The translations under genes and the position numbers were made by a program. From Hyphomonas sp. CY54-11-8 (GTDB lineage Bacteria > Pseudomonadota > Alphaproteobacteria > Caulobacterales > Hyphomonadaceae), in NCBI RefSeq assembly GCF_000682735.1, contig NZ_AWFD01000011.1, positions 1-32,023 on the forward strand: a stretch of DNA of 32,023 nucleotides, given 5' to 3'. Below are positions 16,891 to 24,928 of this stretch, piece after piece. The stretch's first letter is position 1, and each line of letters begins with the position of its first letter. Under the pieces are notes generated by a model. That model saw only the letters and a list, made by a program, of their open reading frames with translations. It searched no databases and was not told the origin of the DNA.

Positions 16891-18189
16891 ATGACCGCGG
16901 ACGTGTCTTCATCCAGATCAGGCCCATTCAGCACAACGAGCCGGTCCTATGTGCTCCTGCTTCTGACGCTTGTTTACACGTTCAATCATATCGACCGGCA
17001 GATCCTCGTTATCCTGCTGGAACCCATCAAAGCCGATCTGGACCTGAACGACACCCAACTCGGACTATTATCCGGGCTCGCCTTCGCGGCTTTCTATGCG
17101 ACGCTGGGTATCCCGATCGCCATGTGGGCTGACCGTAGCAACCGCCGCAATATCATCACGCTCGCGCTTGCCGTCTGGTCGGGGATGACCGCGCTCTCGG
17201 GCCTCGCACAGAATTACTGGCATCTTCTCATCGCGCGAATGGGTGTTGGTGTGGGCGAAGCAGGCGGAACGCCGCCTGCCACTTCGATCATCTCCGACCT
17301 TTACGGACCGCAGGAACGCGCAACAGCGCTTGGAATTTATACGACAGGTATTGGTATAGGCATTTTGGCCGGCTTCATCATCGGCGGCTACGTCTATGAA
17401 ATCTGGGGTTGGCGGGCCGCCTTCTTCATCGCCGGAGTGCCGGGCTTGTTGCTGGCTCTGCTGGTCAGATTCACCTTGAAAGAGCCCGTACGCGGCGCCG
17501 TTGAAGCGCGTACGGATGATGGCACGGCCCCAACATTGAAGGAAACGTTGACCTTCATAGGCGGACAAACATCCTTTCTGTTTCTGCTCGCCGGGTGTTG
17601 CCTGATCTGTATCTCGGCGAATGCCTTCCTGGTGTTCACCTCGAGCCATCTGCAACGGACCTACGAAGTGGGGCCTGGTGATGTGGCGATTCCGCTTGGC
17701 GTGCTGATCGGCGGGGTCGGCGGCATCGGCGCCGTGGTCGTCGGACGCCTCTGCGACCGGCTTTCGACCCGTGATCTCAGGTGGCGGCCGTGGACGATCG
17801 CCGTTTGTGCCGCGCTCGCCCTGCCTTTCGCCTGGATGTTCCTTCAGGCGCCCAGTATTGAATTGGCCTATGCCTGGAACATTGTGCCGAGCTTCATCGG
17901 TCTTGTTTATGCAAGCATCGCATACACCGCATCGCAGGAACTTGTCGGACTTCGCATGCGCTCTTTTGCTTCGGCGTTCATGCTGTTTTGCCTGACACTT
18001 ATCGGGATCGGCGGTGGCCCCACACTGGCAGGGTGGCTCAGCACGCACTTTGCGGAAGCCGGTTCCGAAACACCTCTCAAATCTGCCCTTGAGATCATTC
18101 TGGCTTTAAATGCTCTGAGTGTCGTGTTTCTATTCCTGTCGGGACGAAATTACGACAGAGACACAAAACGGGCAGCGGCAACCTCATGA
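16891..18189 (+). CDS. MFS transporter, spinster-like
   Basis: This inner-membrane carrier has 432 residues and about 12 membrane helices. The first helix and loop (YVLLLLTLVYTFNHIDRQI) and WADRSNRRN in the helix 2-3 loop are typical of the spinster-type MFS proteins that are abundant beside TonB receptors in alphaproteobacteria. VGVGEAGGTPPATSIISD in helix 4 supports the same group. The start at 16891 has AAGGAT eight bases upstream. The stop overlaps the next gene by 4 bases (ATGA), so carrier and hydrolase are made together. It probably moves the receptor's substrate or its hydrolysis product into the cytoplasm. The direction and compound are not known. Confidence 0.92.
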   Translation: MTADVSSSRSGPFSTTSRSYVLLLLTLVYTFNHIDRQILVILLEPIKADLDLNDTQLGLLSGLAFAAFYATLGIPIAMWADRSNRRNIITLALAVWSGMTALSGLAQNYWHLLIARMGVGVGEAGGTPPATSIISDLYGPQERATALGIYTTGIGIGILAGFIIGGYVYEIWGWRAAFFIAGVPGLLLALLVRFTLKEPVRGAVEARTDDGTAPTLKETLTFIGGQTSFLFLLAGCCLICISANAFLVFTSSHLQRTYEVGPGDVAIPLGVLIGGVGGIGAVVVGRLCDRLSTRDLRWRPWTIAVCAALALPFAWMFLQAPSIELAYAWNIVPSFIGLVYASIAYTASQELVGLRMRSFASAFMLFCLTLIGIGGGPTLAGWLSTHFAEAGSETPLKSALEIILALNALSVVFLFLSGRNYDRDTKRAAATS

Positions 18190-19112
18190 CGGGTGAACCG
18201 GAACTTTCGCCGAAAGATGAGACGGGCGTGTCTGGTTCTGACCCGGCAGGCAAGCGGGATATCCATTACCAGTCTCCGGATGGTCTGCGCCTCTACGCTG
18301 CCGACTATGGCCCTGTCGATGCACCGCTGACTGTATTGTGCATGCATGGCCTGACCCGAAACCATAAGGATTTCGAACCGCTTATCGGCCAACTGGATGT
18401 GCCAGCCCGGTTTATCGCAGTCGATGTCCGCGGACGCGGTCAGTCCGATCGTGACCCCAACCGCGCCTACTCCCCGGACGTCTATGTCGGAGACATGATC
18501 GCACTACTGAATGAACTCGGTATTGATCGTGTTGCGCTCATAGGTACATCCATGGGCGGATTAATGGCCATGATCATGTCCCAAGTGCTGAAGGAGCGCA
18601 TCTCCGGAATCGTCCTCAATGATGTCGGACCGGCGGTGAATCTCGCAGGCTTGAAACGAATTGCGGATTATACAAGTGGCATCCGATCCTTCCCGGACTG
18701 GACGGCAGCCGCCAACGCGATCCGTGCAAGCCAGCAAGCGGCATTTCCTGATTTTGGCGACTCAGACTGGATGGCGTTTGCGCATCAAACCTGCCGGGAA
18801 ACCGATCAGGGTCAGGTTGTGTTCGATTATGATCCCGCCATTACCGAAAACATGGATGTGTCAGGCGCTGGCTGGAAGGTCAACTTCATGATGTGGCGTC
18901 TGTTCGGTAAGATGAAATCTATCCCTTTGCTGACGGTACGCGGGGAACACTCGGACATTCTCACCGCAGAGACGGCCAATCGCATGAGCCGACGCCATAA
19001 AAACAGCCGGCTTGTGACTGTGCCGAACCGGGGGCATGCCCCCATGCTATCCGAGCCGGAGTCCGTATCGGCAATTTCCAGCTTTCTCAAAATGCAGATG
19101 GCATCGGTCTGA
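18186..19112 (+). CDS. Alpha/beta hydrolase
   Basis: This is a 308-residue cytoplasmic enzyme with no signal peptide. The oxyanion-hole motif is CMHGLTRN. The nucleophile elbow is GTSMGG with S122, the acid is probably D257 (GEHSDIL), and the catalytic histidine is H284 (NRGHAPML). The family includes esterases, lactonases, C-C bond hydrolases and haloperoxidase-like proteins, so the bond cleaved is open. It overlaps the spinster-type carrier by 4 bases. The simplest reading is that it hydrolyses the compound brought in by that carrier. A hairpin with weak T-rich sequence follows about 95 bases after the stop. Confidence 0.9.
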   Translation: MTGEPELSPKDETGVSGSDPAGKRDIHYQSPDGLRLYAADYGPVDAPLTVLCMHGLTRNHKDFEPLIGQLDVPARFIAVDVRGRGQSDRDPNRAYSPDVYVGDMIALLNELGIDRVALIGTSMGGLMAMIMSQVLKERISGIVLNDVGPAVNLAGLKRIADYTSGIRSFPDWTAAANAIRASQQAAFPDFGDSDWMAFAHQTCRETDQGQVVFDYDPAITENMDVSGAGWKVNFMMWRLFGKMKSIPLLTVRGEHSDILTAETANRMSRRHKNSRLVTVPNRGHAPMLSEPESVSAISSFLKMQMASV

Positions 19113-19205
19113 CACTTTAGGTAAAGCACGCCTATCGAGACCGCCGCAAGTGGCCTCGGGTAGTATCTGCACCGACAGCAGGTAGCTGTATTGCGGTTCT
19201 GAATT

Positions 19206-19241
19206 GCCCGAATATTCACCAGACAACTGGATAATTCGGGC
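19206..19241 (+). terminator. Two-level hairpin after the hydrolase gene
   Basis: GCCCGAAT (19206-19213) pairs with ATTCGGGC (19234-19241). Inside it CCAG (19219-19222) pairs with CTGG (19227-19230) around ACAA. The bases that follow are T-rich but interrupted (TTGGCTTTCG). It probably ends or attenuates the transcript of the receptor-carrier-hydrolase operon before the acylase gene. Confidence 0.5.
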
Positions 19242-19347
19242 TTGGCTTTCGTCATCATTTTGGTGGTCGCGCTTACCCAGCGTATCTATGGCGCAGAACT
19301 GCCAACGCGTCCGGCGTACGTTTGGGCAACAGATGAAGGGCCGCGGA

Positions 19348-21516
19348 ATGAAGAACAAACACATGATGGCCGGAATGCTTGCGGCAACCTGCGGTATCAT
19401 CCTGGCAGGATGTGCAGGCGCGGCGCTGAGCCCTGAAGCGGTCGCCCCCGTCAAAGTGGCTGCCGAGGTCTCGCCCGAGGCTCCCGCGCCGAAAGGTGAG
19501 ATCCTATGGGACACATATGGTGTGCCTCACATCTATGGCGCCGATGCGGAAGCGGTTTTCTACGGCTACGGTTACGCACAGGCCAACAGCCACGCCAATA
19601 CGATCTTCCGCCTTTATGGCGAGGCGCGGGGCAAAGGTGCCGAATACTGGGGCGCCGAATATGAAGAGACGACCAGATGGCTGGTCATGAACGGTGTGCC
19701 AGCGCGGGCGAAGGTCTGGTATGAGACTCAGACCCCGGAATTCCGTGCGAAACTCGATGCCTTCGCCTCCGGCATGAATGCCTATGCCAAGGAACACCCT
19801 GAAGCGATCGCCGACGATGTGAAAATGGTTCTGCCCATCACCGGCGTCGATGTTGTGGCGCATGCTCACCGACTGATGAATTTCGTCTATGTCGCCTCAC
19901 CGAACCGCACGATCGGTGAAGGCGATCCGCCCGAGCTTGAGAAACAGGGATCGAACACATGGGCGGTGGCACCTTCGAAGACGGCCAGCGGACACAGCAT
20001 GCTTTTACAGAATCCGCACCTGCCCTGGAGCATGCCATTCTTCATCTACTATGAAGCCCACCTCATCGGACCAGACTTCGAGGTTTACGGCGCGACACAA
20101 GTCGGTCTGCCGGTGATCCGCTTTGCCTTCAACCAGCAAATGGGTATTTCCAACACCGTCAATGGCATGGTCGGCGCAACCACCTATGAATTGACCCTGC
20201 AGGACAATGGCTATCTCTTCGATGGCGAAGTGCTTCCCTTCGACGTCGAGGAAACGAGCTACAAGCTCCTTCAGGAAGACGGCACATCTCTCGACGTCCC
20301 GGTCTCCATCCGATCAACGGTCCACGGCCCGGTATTCGAACGCCCGGATGGCAAGACGGTTGCGCTACGCGTGGTCGGGCTCGATCGCCCCGGCATGCTG
20401 AACCAGTATTTCGATATGGTCACTTCCGACAGCTATGATGAGTTCCACGAAGCCATTTCGAGACTTCAGGTGCCGACCTTCAATATCTCCTACGCTGACC
20501 GAGACGGGCATATCGAATACATCTTCAACGGCATGGCGCCGAAGCGCTCATCCGGAGACATCGATTTCTGGCGCGGCCTGGTGCCGGGTGATACGTCCGA
20601 ATATCTCTGGACCGAAATCCATGACTTCGATGACCTGCCACGTGTGACGGACCCTGACTCCGGCTTTATTCAGAACTCGAATGATCCGCCATGGGAAGCC
20701 ACGTTGCCTGTGCCATACAAGCCGGACGACTATCCGGCCTACTTTGCTCCACGCACACCGCTTTCCATGCGGGTACAGAACTCGCTGAAGATGATGACGG
20801 GTTCTGACGACATCACCTTTGAGGAATTTGTCGGACTGAAACTGTCGGCGAAGGCGTTGATGGCCGAGCGCGTCCTGCCGGACCTGCTTGCAGCGGCGGC
20901 GGAAGATGACGACCCGGATACGCAAAAAGCGGTCGAGATCCTGTCCGCCTGGGACCGGACATTCTCTTCAGACAATCGCGCCGGTGTCCTGTTCGAAGAG
21001 TGGGCCAAACTGTTCGCAGGGCCCCGCATGTCGGGCCAGGAGGGCTTCGCCATTCCGTGGAGTGCCGAAGACCCGATCAATACGCCTGCAGGTCTCAAGG
21101 ACCCGCAAGCGGGCGTCGAGCTGCTGCGCAAGGCAATCGTCTCCACCAAGGAAAAGTTTGGTGTGATGGACCCGGTCTATGGCGATGTCTCGCGCTTCAT
21201 TCTGGAAGACGTGAACGTGCCGGGGCACAGCGGGTACGGAAACCTCGGTTCCTTCGATGTTATTACCTGGTCTGAGCCCAATGAAGATGGTGTTCGCACA
21301 CCGGCGCATGGTGAGACCTGGGTGGCTCTGATCGAATTCTCGACGCCGATCAAGGCGTATGGCCGCATGAGCTATGGGAACTCCCGCCAGCCGGGGACAA
21401 CGCACTACAGCGACCAGCTGAAACTGTTGTCTGACAGGGAATTCCGCGAGCTATGGCTTCGCCGAGAGCAGGTGGAGGAACACCTCGAACGTCGTACGCC
21501 GCTTTTTCCCGACTGA
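19348..21516 (+). CDS. Penicillin acylase family amidase, lipoprotein
   Basis: This is an Ntn-hydrolase that cleaves an acyl-amide bond. Relatives act on beta-lactams, acyl-homoserine lactones, aculeacin or other N-acyl compounds. The precursor has 722 residues. The signal peptide carries the lipobox LAGC (C22), so the enzyme is membrane-anchored outside the cytoplasm. The alpha-chain starts near [10 protein letters not shown], and the autocatalytic cleavage site is before S202 in QGSNTWAV, the N-terminal nucleophile of the beta chain. The NPHLPW segment that follows is also conserved. I chose the ATG at 19348, preceded by GAAGGG, because the upstream in-frame extension to 19204 contains the hairpin and no signal peptide. 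Its place after an import module suggests an imported or surface-bound amide as substrate. Confidence 0.92.
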   Translation: MKNKHMMAGMLAATCGIILAGCAGAALSPEAVAPVKVAAEVSPEAPAPKGEILWDTYGVPHIYGADAEAVFYGYGYAQANSHANTIFRLYGEARGKGAEYWGAEYEETTRWLVMNGVPARAKVWYETQTPEFRAKLDAFASGMNAYAKEHPEAIADDVKMVLPITGVDVVAHAHRLMNFVYVASPNRTIGEGDPPELEKQGSNTWAVAPSKTASGHSMLLQNPHLPWSMPFFIYYEAHLIGPDFEVYGATQVGLPVIRFAFNQQMGISNTVNGMVGATTYELTLQDNGYLFDGEVLPFDVEETSYKLLQEDGTSLDVPVSIRSTVHGPVFERPDGKTVALRVVGLDRPGMLNQYFDMVTSDSYDEFHEAISRLQVPTFNISYADRDGHIEYIFNGMAPKRSSGDIDFWRGLVPGDTSEYLWTEIHDFDDLPRVTDPDSGFIQNSNDPPWEATLPVPYKPDDYPAYFAPRTPLSMRVQNSLKMMTGSDDITFEEFVGLKLSAKALMAERVLPDLLAAAAEDDDPDTQKAVEILSAWDRTFSSDNRAGVLFEEWAKLFAGPRMSGQEGFAIPWSAEDPINTPAGLKDPQAGVELLRKAIVSTKEKFGVMDPVYGDVSRFILEDVNVPGHSGYGNLGSFDVITWSEPNEDGVRTPAHGETWVALIEFSTPIKAYGRMSYGNSRQPGTTHYSDQLKLLSDREFRELWLRREQVEEHLERRTPLFPD

Positions 21517-21538
21517 CGCCTTGGACGCCGCCGGCAAA

Positions 21539-22336
21539 TCAAGTCTGATTCACGCGAGGTCCATCTCCAACCTGGAAACAGGTCATTGAAAGCGATCCCA
21601 TCGTATAACTCTGCAGGAACGCTTTGGCCGTACCTTCTCCTTCGGTGGCTACGCCTGCGATATAGGCGAGCGGAAGAAAATGATCTGGCGTCGGCACAGC
21701 ACGTGAAAAGCCGGGATGACTTACCACCTGCCCCAGCTTGCCAGGGTCTGCCGCAATCTGATCGATGACCGCCTGATCAAAGTCCACCGCCCAGTCCTCA
21801 CCGTACTCCGGCCTTCTCCATTGGATAAGACGAAGATTGTGGACGACATTGCCACTGCCGAGGATCAGAACGCCTTCATCCCGTAGTGGTGCCAGTGCCC
21901 GGCCGATCCTCACATGATAGTCGAAAGGTTTCATGGCATTGATCGACAGCTGAACAACAGGGATATCCGCTTCCGGGAACATGTGGGCGAGGATGCTCCA
22001 TGTCCCGTGATCGAGCCCCCATTGATCCTGATCCAGCCCGATCCAATCCGGCTTGATCAGTTCGGCAATGCGCTTGGCCAGGTCAGGCGCGCCGGATGCT
22101 GGATATTCGTAGTCGAACAAAGCCTGCGGAAAGCCATAGAAGTCATGAATCGTCCGCGGATCCGGCATCGCCGTCACAACGGTGCTGCCAATGAACCAGT
22201 GCGCTGAAATACACAATATGGCCCTGGGCCTGGGAAGGTTCTTGCCGAGCGCTTCCCAGGTTCGGGTATATTGATTGGATTCAAGCGTGTTCATCGGGCT
22301 TCCATGACCGATGAACAATGCCGGCATCCTGTTCAT
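21539..22336 (-). CDS. LigB-type extradiol ring-cleavage dioxygenase (DODA/YgiD-like)
   Basis: This 265-residue enzyme belongs to the class III extradiol dioxygenases of the 4,5-DOPA dioxygenase type, which open catechol rings next to the diol using a bound metal. Likely metal ligands are H11 (IGHGSP), H46 (SAHW) and H219 (TPDHFLPLAY); H166 (GNVVHNL) matches the catalytic histidine. The physiological substrate of most bacterial members is unknown. The gene starts on the last base of the yceI-like stop codon (TAATG), so the two are translationally coupled. It converges on the acylase gene with only 22 bases between the stops. With the LysR and quinone reductase genes nearby, a role in handling catechols or quinones is plausible. 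Confidence 0.92.
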   Translation of the reverse strand: MNRMPALFIGHGSPMNTLESNQYTRTWEALGKNLPRPRAILCISAHWFIGSTVVTAMPDPRTIHDFYGFPQALFDYEYPASGAPDLAKRIAELIKPDWIGLDQDQWGLDHGTWSILAHMFPEADIPVVQLSINAMKPFDYHVRIGRALAPLRDEGVLILGSGNVVHNLRLIQWRRPEYGEDWAVDFDQAVIDQIAADPGKLGQVVSHPGFSRAVPTPDHFLPLAYIAGVATEGEGTAKAFLQSYTMGSLSMTCFQVGDGPRVNQT

Positions 22337-22977
22337 TATTTTGCCCCGACTTCCGGTTCGACCAGCTTGAACTCGGCCTCAAGGTGAAGCTGCACCTCGT
22401 CGCTGATCATCGGCACACCGTAGCTGACACCGAATTCCGACCGCTGGATCGTCGCATATCCATCGAAGCCCAGCGAGAATTTATTGTCGAGAGGATTGAC
22501 GCCGGCCTTGTTGAAGTCAGCGGTGAAGCTGACCGGCTTGGTAACACCGCGAAGTGTGAGCTCGCCAGCAACGATGGCTGAGTCGGCGTCTGTCAGCTCA
22601 ACGGAGGTTGCCGTGAAGCTCGCTGCCGGGAAATTACCGACGTCGAAAAAATCCGGTGTCTTGAGGTGGTTGTCGAGCGCAGCATTCAGTGTTCCGACAG
22701 AGTTGACATCAATCTCGGCTTCGAGCGCGCTGGTCTCTGGGCTTGATGGGTCCAGTTCCATGGTCGCTGTCACGCCGGCAAACTGGCCGGTATAGGTGGA
22801 GAAGCCGAGGTGGCTGACCGACCAGGTAATTTTGCCGTGCGCCGGATCGAGCACATAAGTGCCGGCCGGAATGGCTACGGTTTCTGCTGGTGCGGCTTCC
22901 TGGGCGACCGCTGTCAGGGCGCCGGATGCGAGAACGGCAGCGATGGCGGCGCTGGCGAAGACGGATTTACGGGACAT
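22336..22977 (-). CDS. YceI family periplasmic protein
   Basis: This 213-residue exported protein has a signal peptide (residues 1 to about 26, ending in AVAQE) and the lipocalin-like YceI domain (AGTYVLDPAHGKITWSVSHLG, then TGQFAGVTATMELD). YceI proteins bind long hydrophobic, isoprenoid-like chains and are often induced by base or stress. I chose the ATG at 22977 rather than the TTG at 22983 because AGGAG lies six bases before the ATG and would overlap too closely with the TTG. It is the first gene of a two-gene operon with the extradiol dioxygenase. Its 5' leader contains the inverted repeat at 23006-23033. Confidence 0.93.
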   Translation of the reverse strand: MSRKSVFASAAIAAVLASGALTAVAQEAAPAETVAIPAGTYVLDPAHGKITWSVSHLGFSTYTGQFAGVTATMELDPSSPETSALEAEIDVNSVGTLNAALDNHLKTPDFFDVGNFPAASFTATSVELTDADSAIVAGELTLRGVTKPVSFTADFNKAGVNPLDNKFSLGFDGYATIQRSEFGVSYGVPMISDEVQLHLEAEFKLVEPEVGAK

Positions 22978-23005
22978 TTCCAACTCCTATTTCCTGTGAC
23001 TGGCG

Positions 23006-23033
23006 CGCTCCGGGACACTTTCCGGCCGGAGCG
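23006..23033. promoter_or_regulatory. Inverted repeat in the leader of the yceI-like gene
   Basis: CGCTCCGG (23006-23013) and CCGGAGCG (23026-23033) form a perfect 8-base inverted repeat with a 12-base centre, starting 28 bases upstream of the yceI-like start. It could be a binding site for the neighbouring LysR protein or an mRNA stem; sequence alone does not decide. Confidence 0.4.
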
Positions 23034-23065
23034 AAGCTTCATCTGATGCAAGGAAGATGGAGGCA

Positions 23066-23081
23066 GGCCCTCTTCAGGGCC
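23066..23081 (-). terminator. Short GC-rich hairpin after the lysR-type gene
   Basis: Read on the minus strand, GGCCCT pairs with AGGGCC around GAAG, 52 bases past the LysR stop. It is followed by a pyrimidine-rich but not pure T stretch (TGCCTCCATCTTCCTT). It may end lysR transcription before the yceI-like operon. Confidence 0.4.
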
Positions 23082-23132
23082 ATTGGCGAAACCGGTTTAA
23101 TGGGTATGCAAAAGCGTATATTAGCGAATTGA

Positions 23133-24005
23133 CTAGCCGTCCGGATTGAGCCGGTGGGCATTCTCTTCAAATGTCGCGATGAGTGAATCCATTGTCGCGC
23201 GGATCCGCGGCGTCTGGCGCATGTCCGAATGCACACCGAGCCATATATCCCGCTTGAGATCAGGAGACTCCGGCTGAATGCGAACCAGACGGGCGTCATC
23301 GTCCGCGCGGAACCTCGGCAACAGGGCGATACCGCCTCCGCTTATCGCCGCCAAGAAAATCACCTCGCGACTGTTGGACCGCATCTTGATGGTGCCGGTC
23401 GGAAACTGCTCCTCGATCCAGACCGCTTCCGGCAGATGAGATTGATCGTCCATGACCGAGATGAGCCGGTGGGCATTGATGTCAGCGTCGCTCAGATAAT
23501 CCGGGCTGGCGAAGAAATTCAGGGCGATTGCGCCGATCTTGCGCTGGACGATCTGGCTTCCGCTGAATGGCACCATTCTGATGGCAATATCGGCCTCTCG
23601 GCGCGCGAGGCTCAGCGCTTGAGTGGCCGGAGCCAATTCGACGGTGATGTCTGGGTGTTCTTTCTGGAGAGCAATCAAAGCAGGCGTCACAAAGGATGAG
23701 GCCAGCGTGTCCACGGTTGTCACACGCACATCCCCTTCCATCTTGATGTCGCCCCCGAAGATCAGCCGTTCGGCAGTGTGGGCTTCCTGCTCCATGCGCT
23801 CCGCATTCTGCAGGACGCTTTCGCCGATAGGGGTCAACACGAAACCGTCTGGCGTGCGCTGCAGCAGTTTTGCTCCAAGGGTCTCTTCCATAGCGGCCAA
23901 CCGCCGCCCGACCGTGGGCTGTGTCAGCTTGAGGGCACGCGCCGCACCGGACAGGCTGCCTTGACGCGCTATTTCCAGAAAGGTGTGAAGGTCATCCCAT
24001 TGCAT
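23133..24005 (-). CDS. LysR family transcriptional regulator
   Basis: This 290-residue LysR-type regulator has an N-terminal winged helix-turn-helix (LHTFLEIARQGSLSGAARALKLTQPTVGRRLAAME) and a periplasmic-binding-like effector domain. The open frame continues upstream to 24095, but the ATG at 24005 (MQWDDLHTFLEI) matches the usual LysR N-terminus. It stands divergent from the FMN/quinone reductase gene, the classic LysR arrangement, with 115 bases between the starts. The YceI and dioxygenase genes follow on its own strand, so all three may answer to it. The effector is unknown; a quinone or aromatic is a guess from the neighbours. Confidence 0.92.
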   Translation of the reverse strand: MQWDDLHTFLEIARQGSLSGAARALKLTQPTVGRRLAAMEETLGAKLLQRTPDGFVLTPIGESVLQNAERMEQEAHTAERLIFGGDIKMEGDVRVTTVDTLASSFVTPALIALQKEHPDITVELAPATQALSLARREADIAIRMVPFSGSQIVQRKIGAIALNFFASPDYLSDADINAHRLISVMDDQSHLPEAVWIEEQFPTGTIKMRSNSREVIFLAAISGGGIALLPRFRADDDARLVRIQPESPDLKRDIWLGVHSDMRQTPRIRATMDSLIATFEENAHRLNPDG

Positions 24006-24066
24006 TGAAATGGTATACATAAACGCATAGCCGCTAGGCAAACATTCCCGATCCCGGAACTGCATT

Positions 24067-24085
24067 GCCGACCCTATTTCCCGGC
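24067..24085. promoter_or_regulatory. Candidate LysR binding dyad
   Basis: GCCG (24067-24070), 11 bases, CGGC (24082-24085) is a short dyad with the half-site spacing usual for LysR-type boxes. It lies in the region shared by the divergent LysR and reductase genes. It is short enough to arise by chance. Confidence 0.3.
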
Positions 24086-24120
24086 TGACACACAACAGTT
24101 CAAACGTTCAGGAGGTCATT

Positions 24121-24690
24121 ATGTCTTCGGTAAAAAAAGTGGCAGTCATTGTTGGCAGCCTTCGCGCAGAATCCAAAACCCGCCTGCTGGCAAAGGCAAT
24201 CATTGCAGAGGCCCCGGAAAACCTGAGCTTCGATTTCGTCGAGATCGGCGAGCTCGCCCTCTACAATGAGGACCTCGAAACCGATACGCCACCGGCAGCT
24301 TGGACTGGTTTCCGGAAACAGATCAGCGAAGCGGATGCCGTGCTTTTCGTGACACCGGAATACAACCGCTCGGTTCCCGGCGCCCTGAAAAATGCCATCG
24401 ATGTCGGCTCCCGGCCGTATGGTAAGGCAGCTTATTCCGGCAAGCCTGCGGCCATTGTCACGGCTTCCCCCGGCGGCATCGGCGGTTTCGGCGCGAACCA
24501 TCACCTGCGGCAATCCCTGGTGTTCCTGAACATGCCGGTTCTACAGCAGCCGGAAGCCTACATTGGCGGCCTTTGGGAAATGTTCGACGAGGCAGGCAAT
24601 GTGAAATCGGAGGACACACGAAAGTTCCTGAAAACTATCGCACATGCCTTTTCTGACCTGATCAAGCGCACCTACCACGATCTCGGTTGA
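24121..24690 (+). CDS. NAD(P)H-dependent FMN reductase/quinone reductase
   Basis: This is a 189-residue flavodoxin-fold enzyme of the NADPH-dependent FMN reductase family (ChrR/azoreductase-like), which reduces quinones, chromate or FMN with NAD(P)H. The FMN phosphate loop is GSLRAES (12-18). The isoalloxazine-binding motif is TPEYNRSVPG (78-87), followed by LKNAIDVGSRP. AGGAGG lies five bases before the ATG. It is divergent from the LysR gene and probably regulated by it, in line with a detoxification role for quinones formed from catechols. The gene's 3' end abuts a relic of a TonB receptor, but the protein looks complete. Confidence 0.93.
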   Translation: MSSVKKVAVIVGSLRAESKTRLLAKAIIAEAPENLSFDFVEIGELALYNEDLETDTPPAAWTGFRKQISEADAVLFVTPEYNRSVPGALKNAIDVGSRPYGKAAYSGKPAAIVTASPGGIGGFGANHHLRQSLVFLNMPVLQQPEAYIGGLWEMFDEAGNVKSEDTRKFLKTIAHAFSDLIKRTYHDLG

Positions 24691-24770
24691 GCGGAGATGG
24701 CCATGTCTTATATGGCGATCCGCGCACCTATGGCGTGAGCCTGACTTACCGATTTGGCAGCGGACAATAG
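24690..24770 (+). pseudogene. Remnant of a TonB-dependent receptor C-terminus
   Basis: In the frame ending at the TAG at 24768, the last residues read VLYGDPRTYGVSLTYRFGSGQ. The part GDPRTYGVSLTYRF matches the last beta-strand of TonB receptors closely; the receptor encoded at 9130-11331 ends in LGDPETYGIRLVVRY. No receptor body precedes it, because the intact reductase gene lies immediately upstream. I read it as the stump left after deletion of a receptor gene. Its left limit is unclear. Confidence 0.72.
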
Positions 24771-24836
24771 CTAAGCTTGCCGATCTTCTCGGACACGCTC
24801 ACACATCCTCACCGGATCGTACAAGAGGATTGGCGG

Positions 24837-24862
24837 AGGGGCTGTCGCTCGTGACAGCCTCT
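24837..24862. terminator. Hairpin between convergent genes
   Basis: AGGGGCTGTC (24837-24846) and GACAGCCTCT (24853-24862) form a 10-base stem with one G-T pair around GCTCGT. It stands between the reductase (+) and the alcohol dehydrogenase (-), whose transcripts run toward each other, so it could serve either direction. T-runs are short. Confidence 0.5.
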
Positions 24863-24928
24863 CTATCAATTGATGCGCTTCGTCGAACTGAGACCTGCGC
24901 GCTCAAACAACCCCGCGTCGCACATCGA

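Noticed and set aside
19204..19347. N-terminal extension of the acylase frame
   Set aside because: It contains a hairpin and would bury the lipoprotein signal peptide that begins at 19348.
19348..21516. Beta-lactam resistance from the penicillin acylase family gene
   Set aside because: Family members mostly cleave other acyl amides; the import context favours nutrient use or signal degradation, and penicillin cleavage cannot be inferred from sequence.
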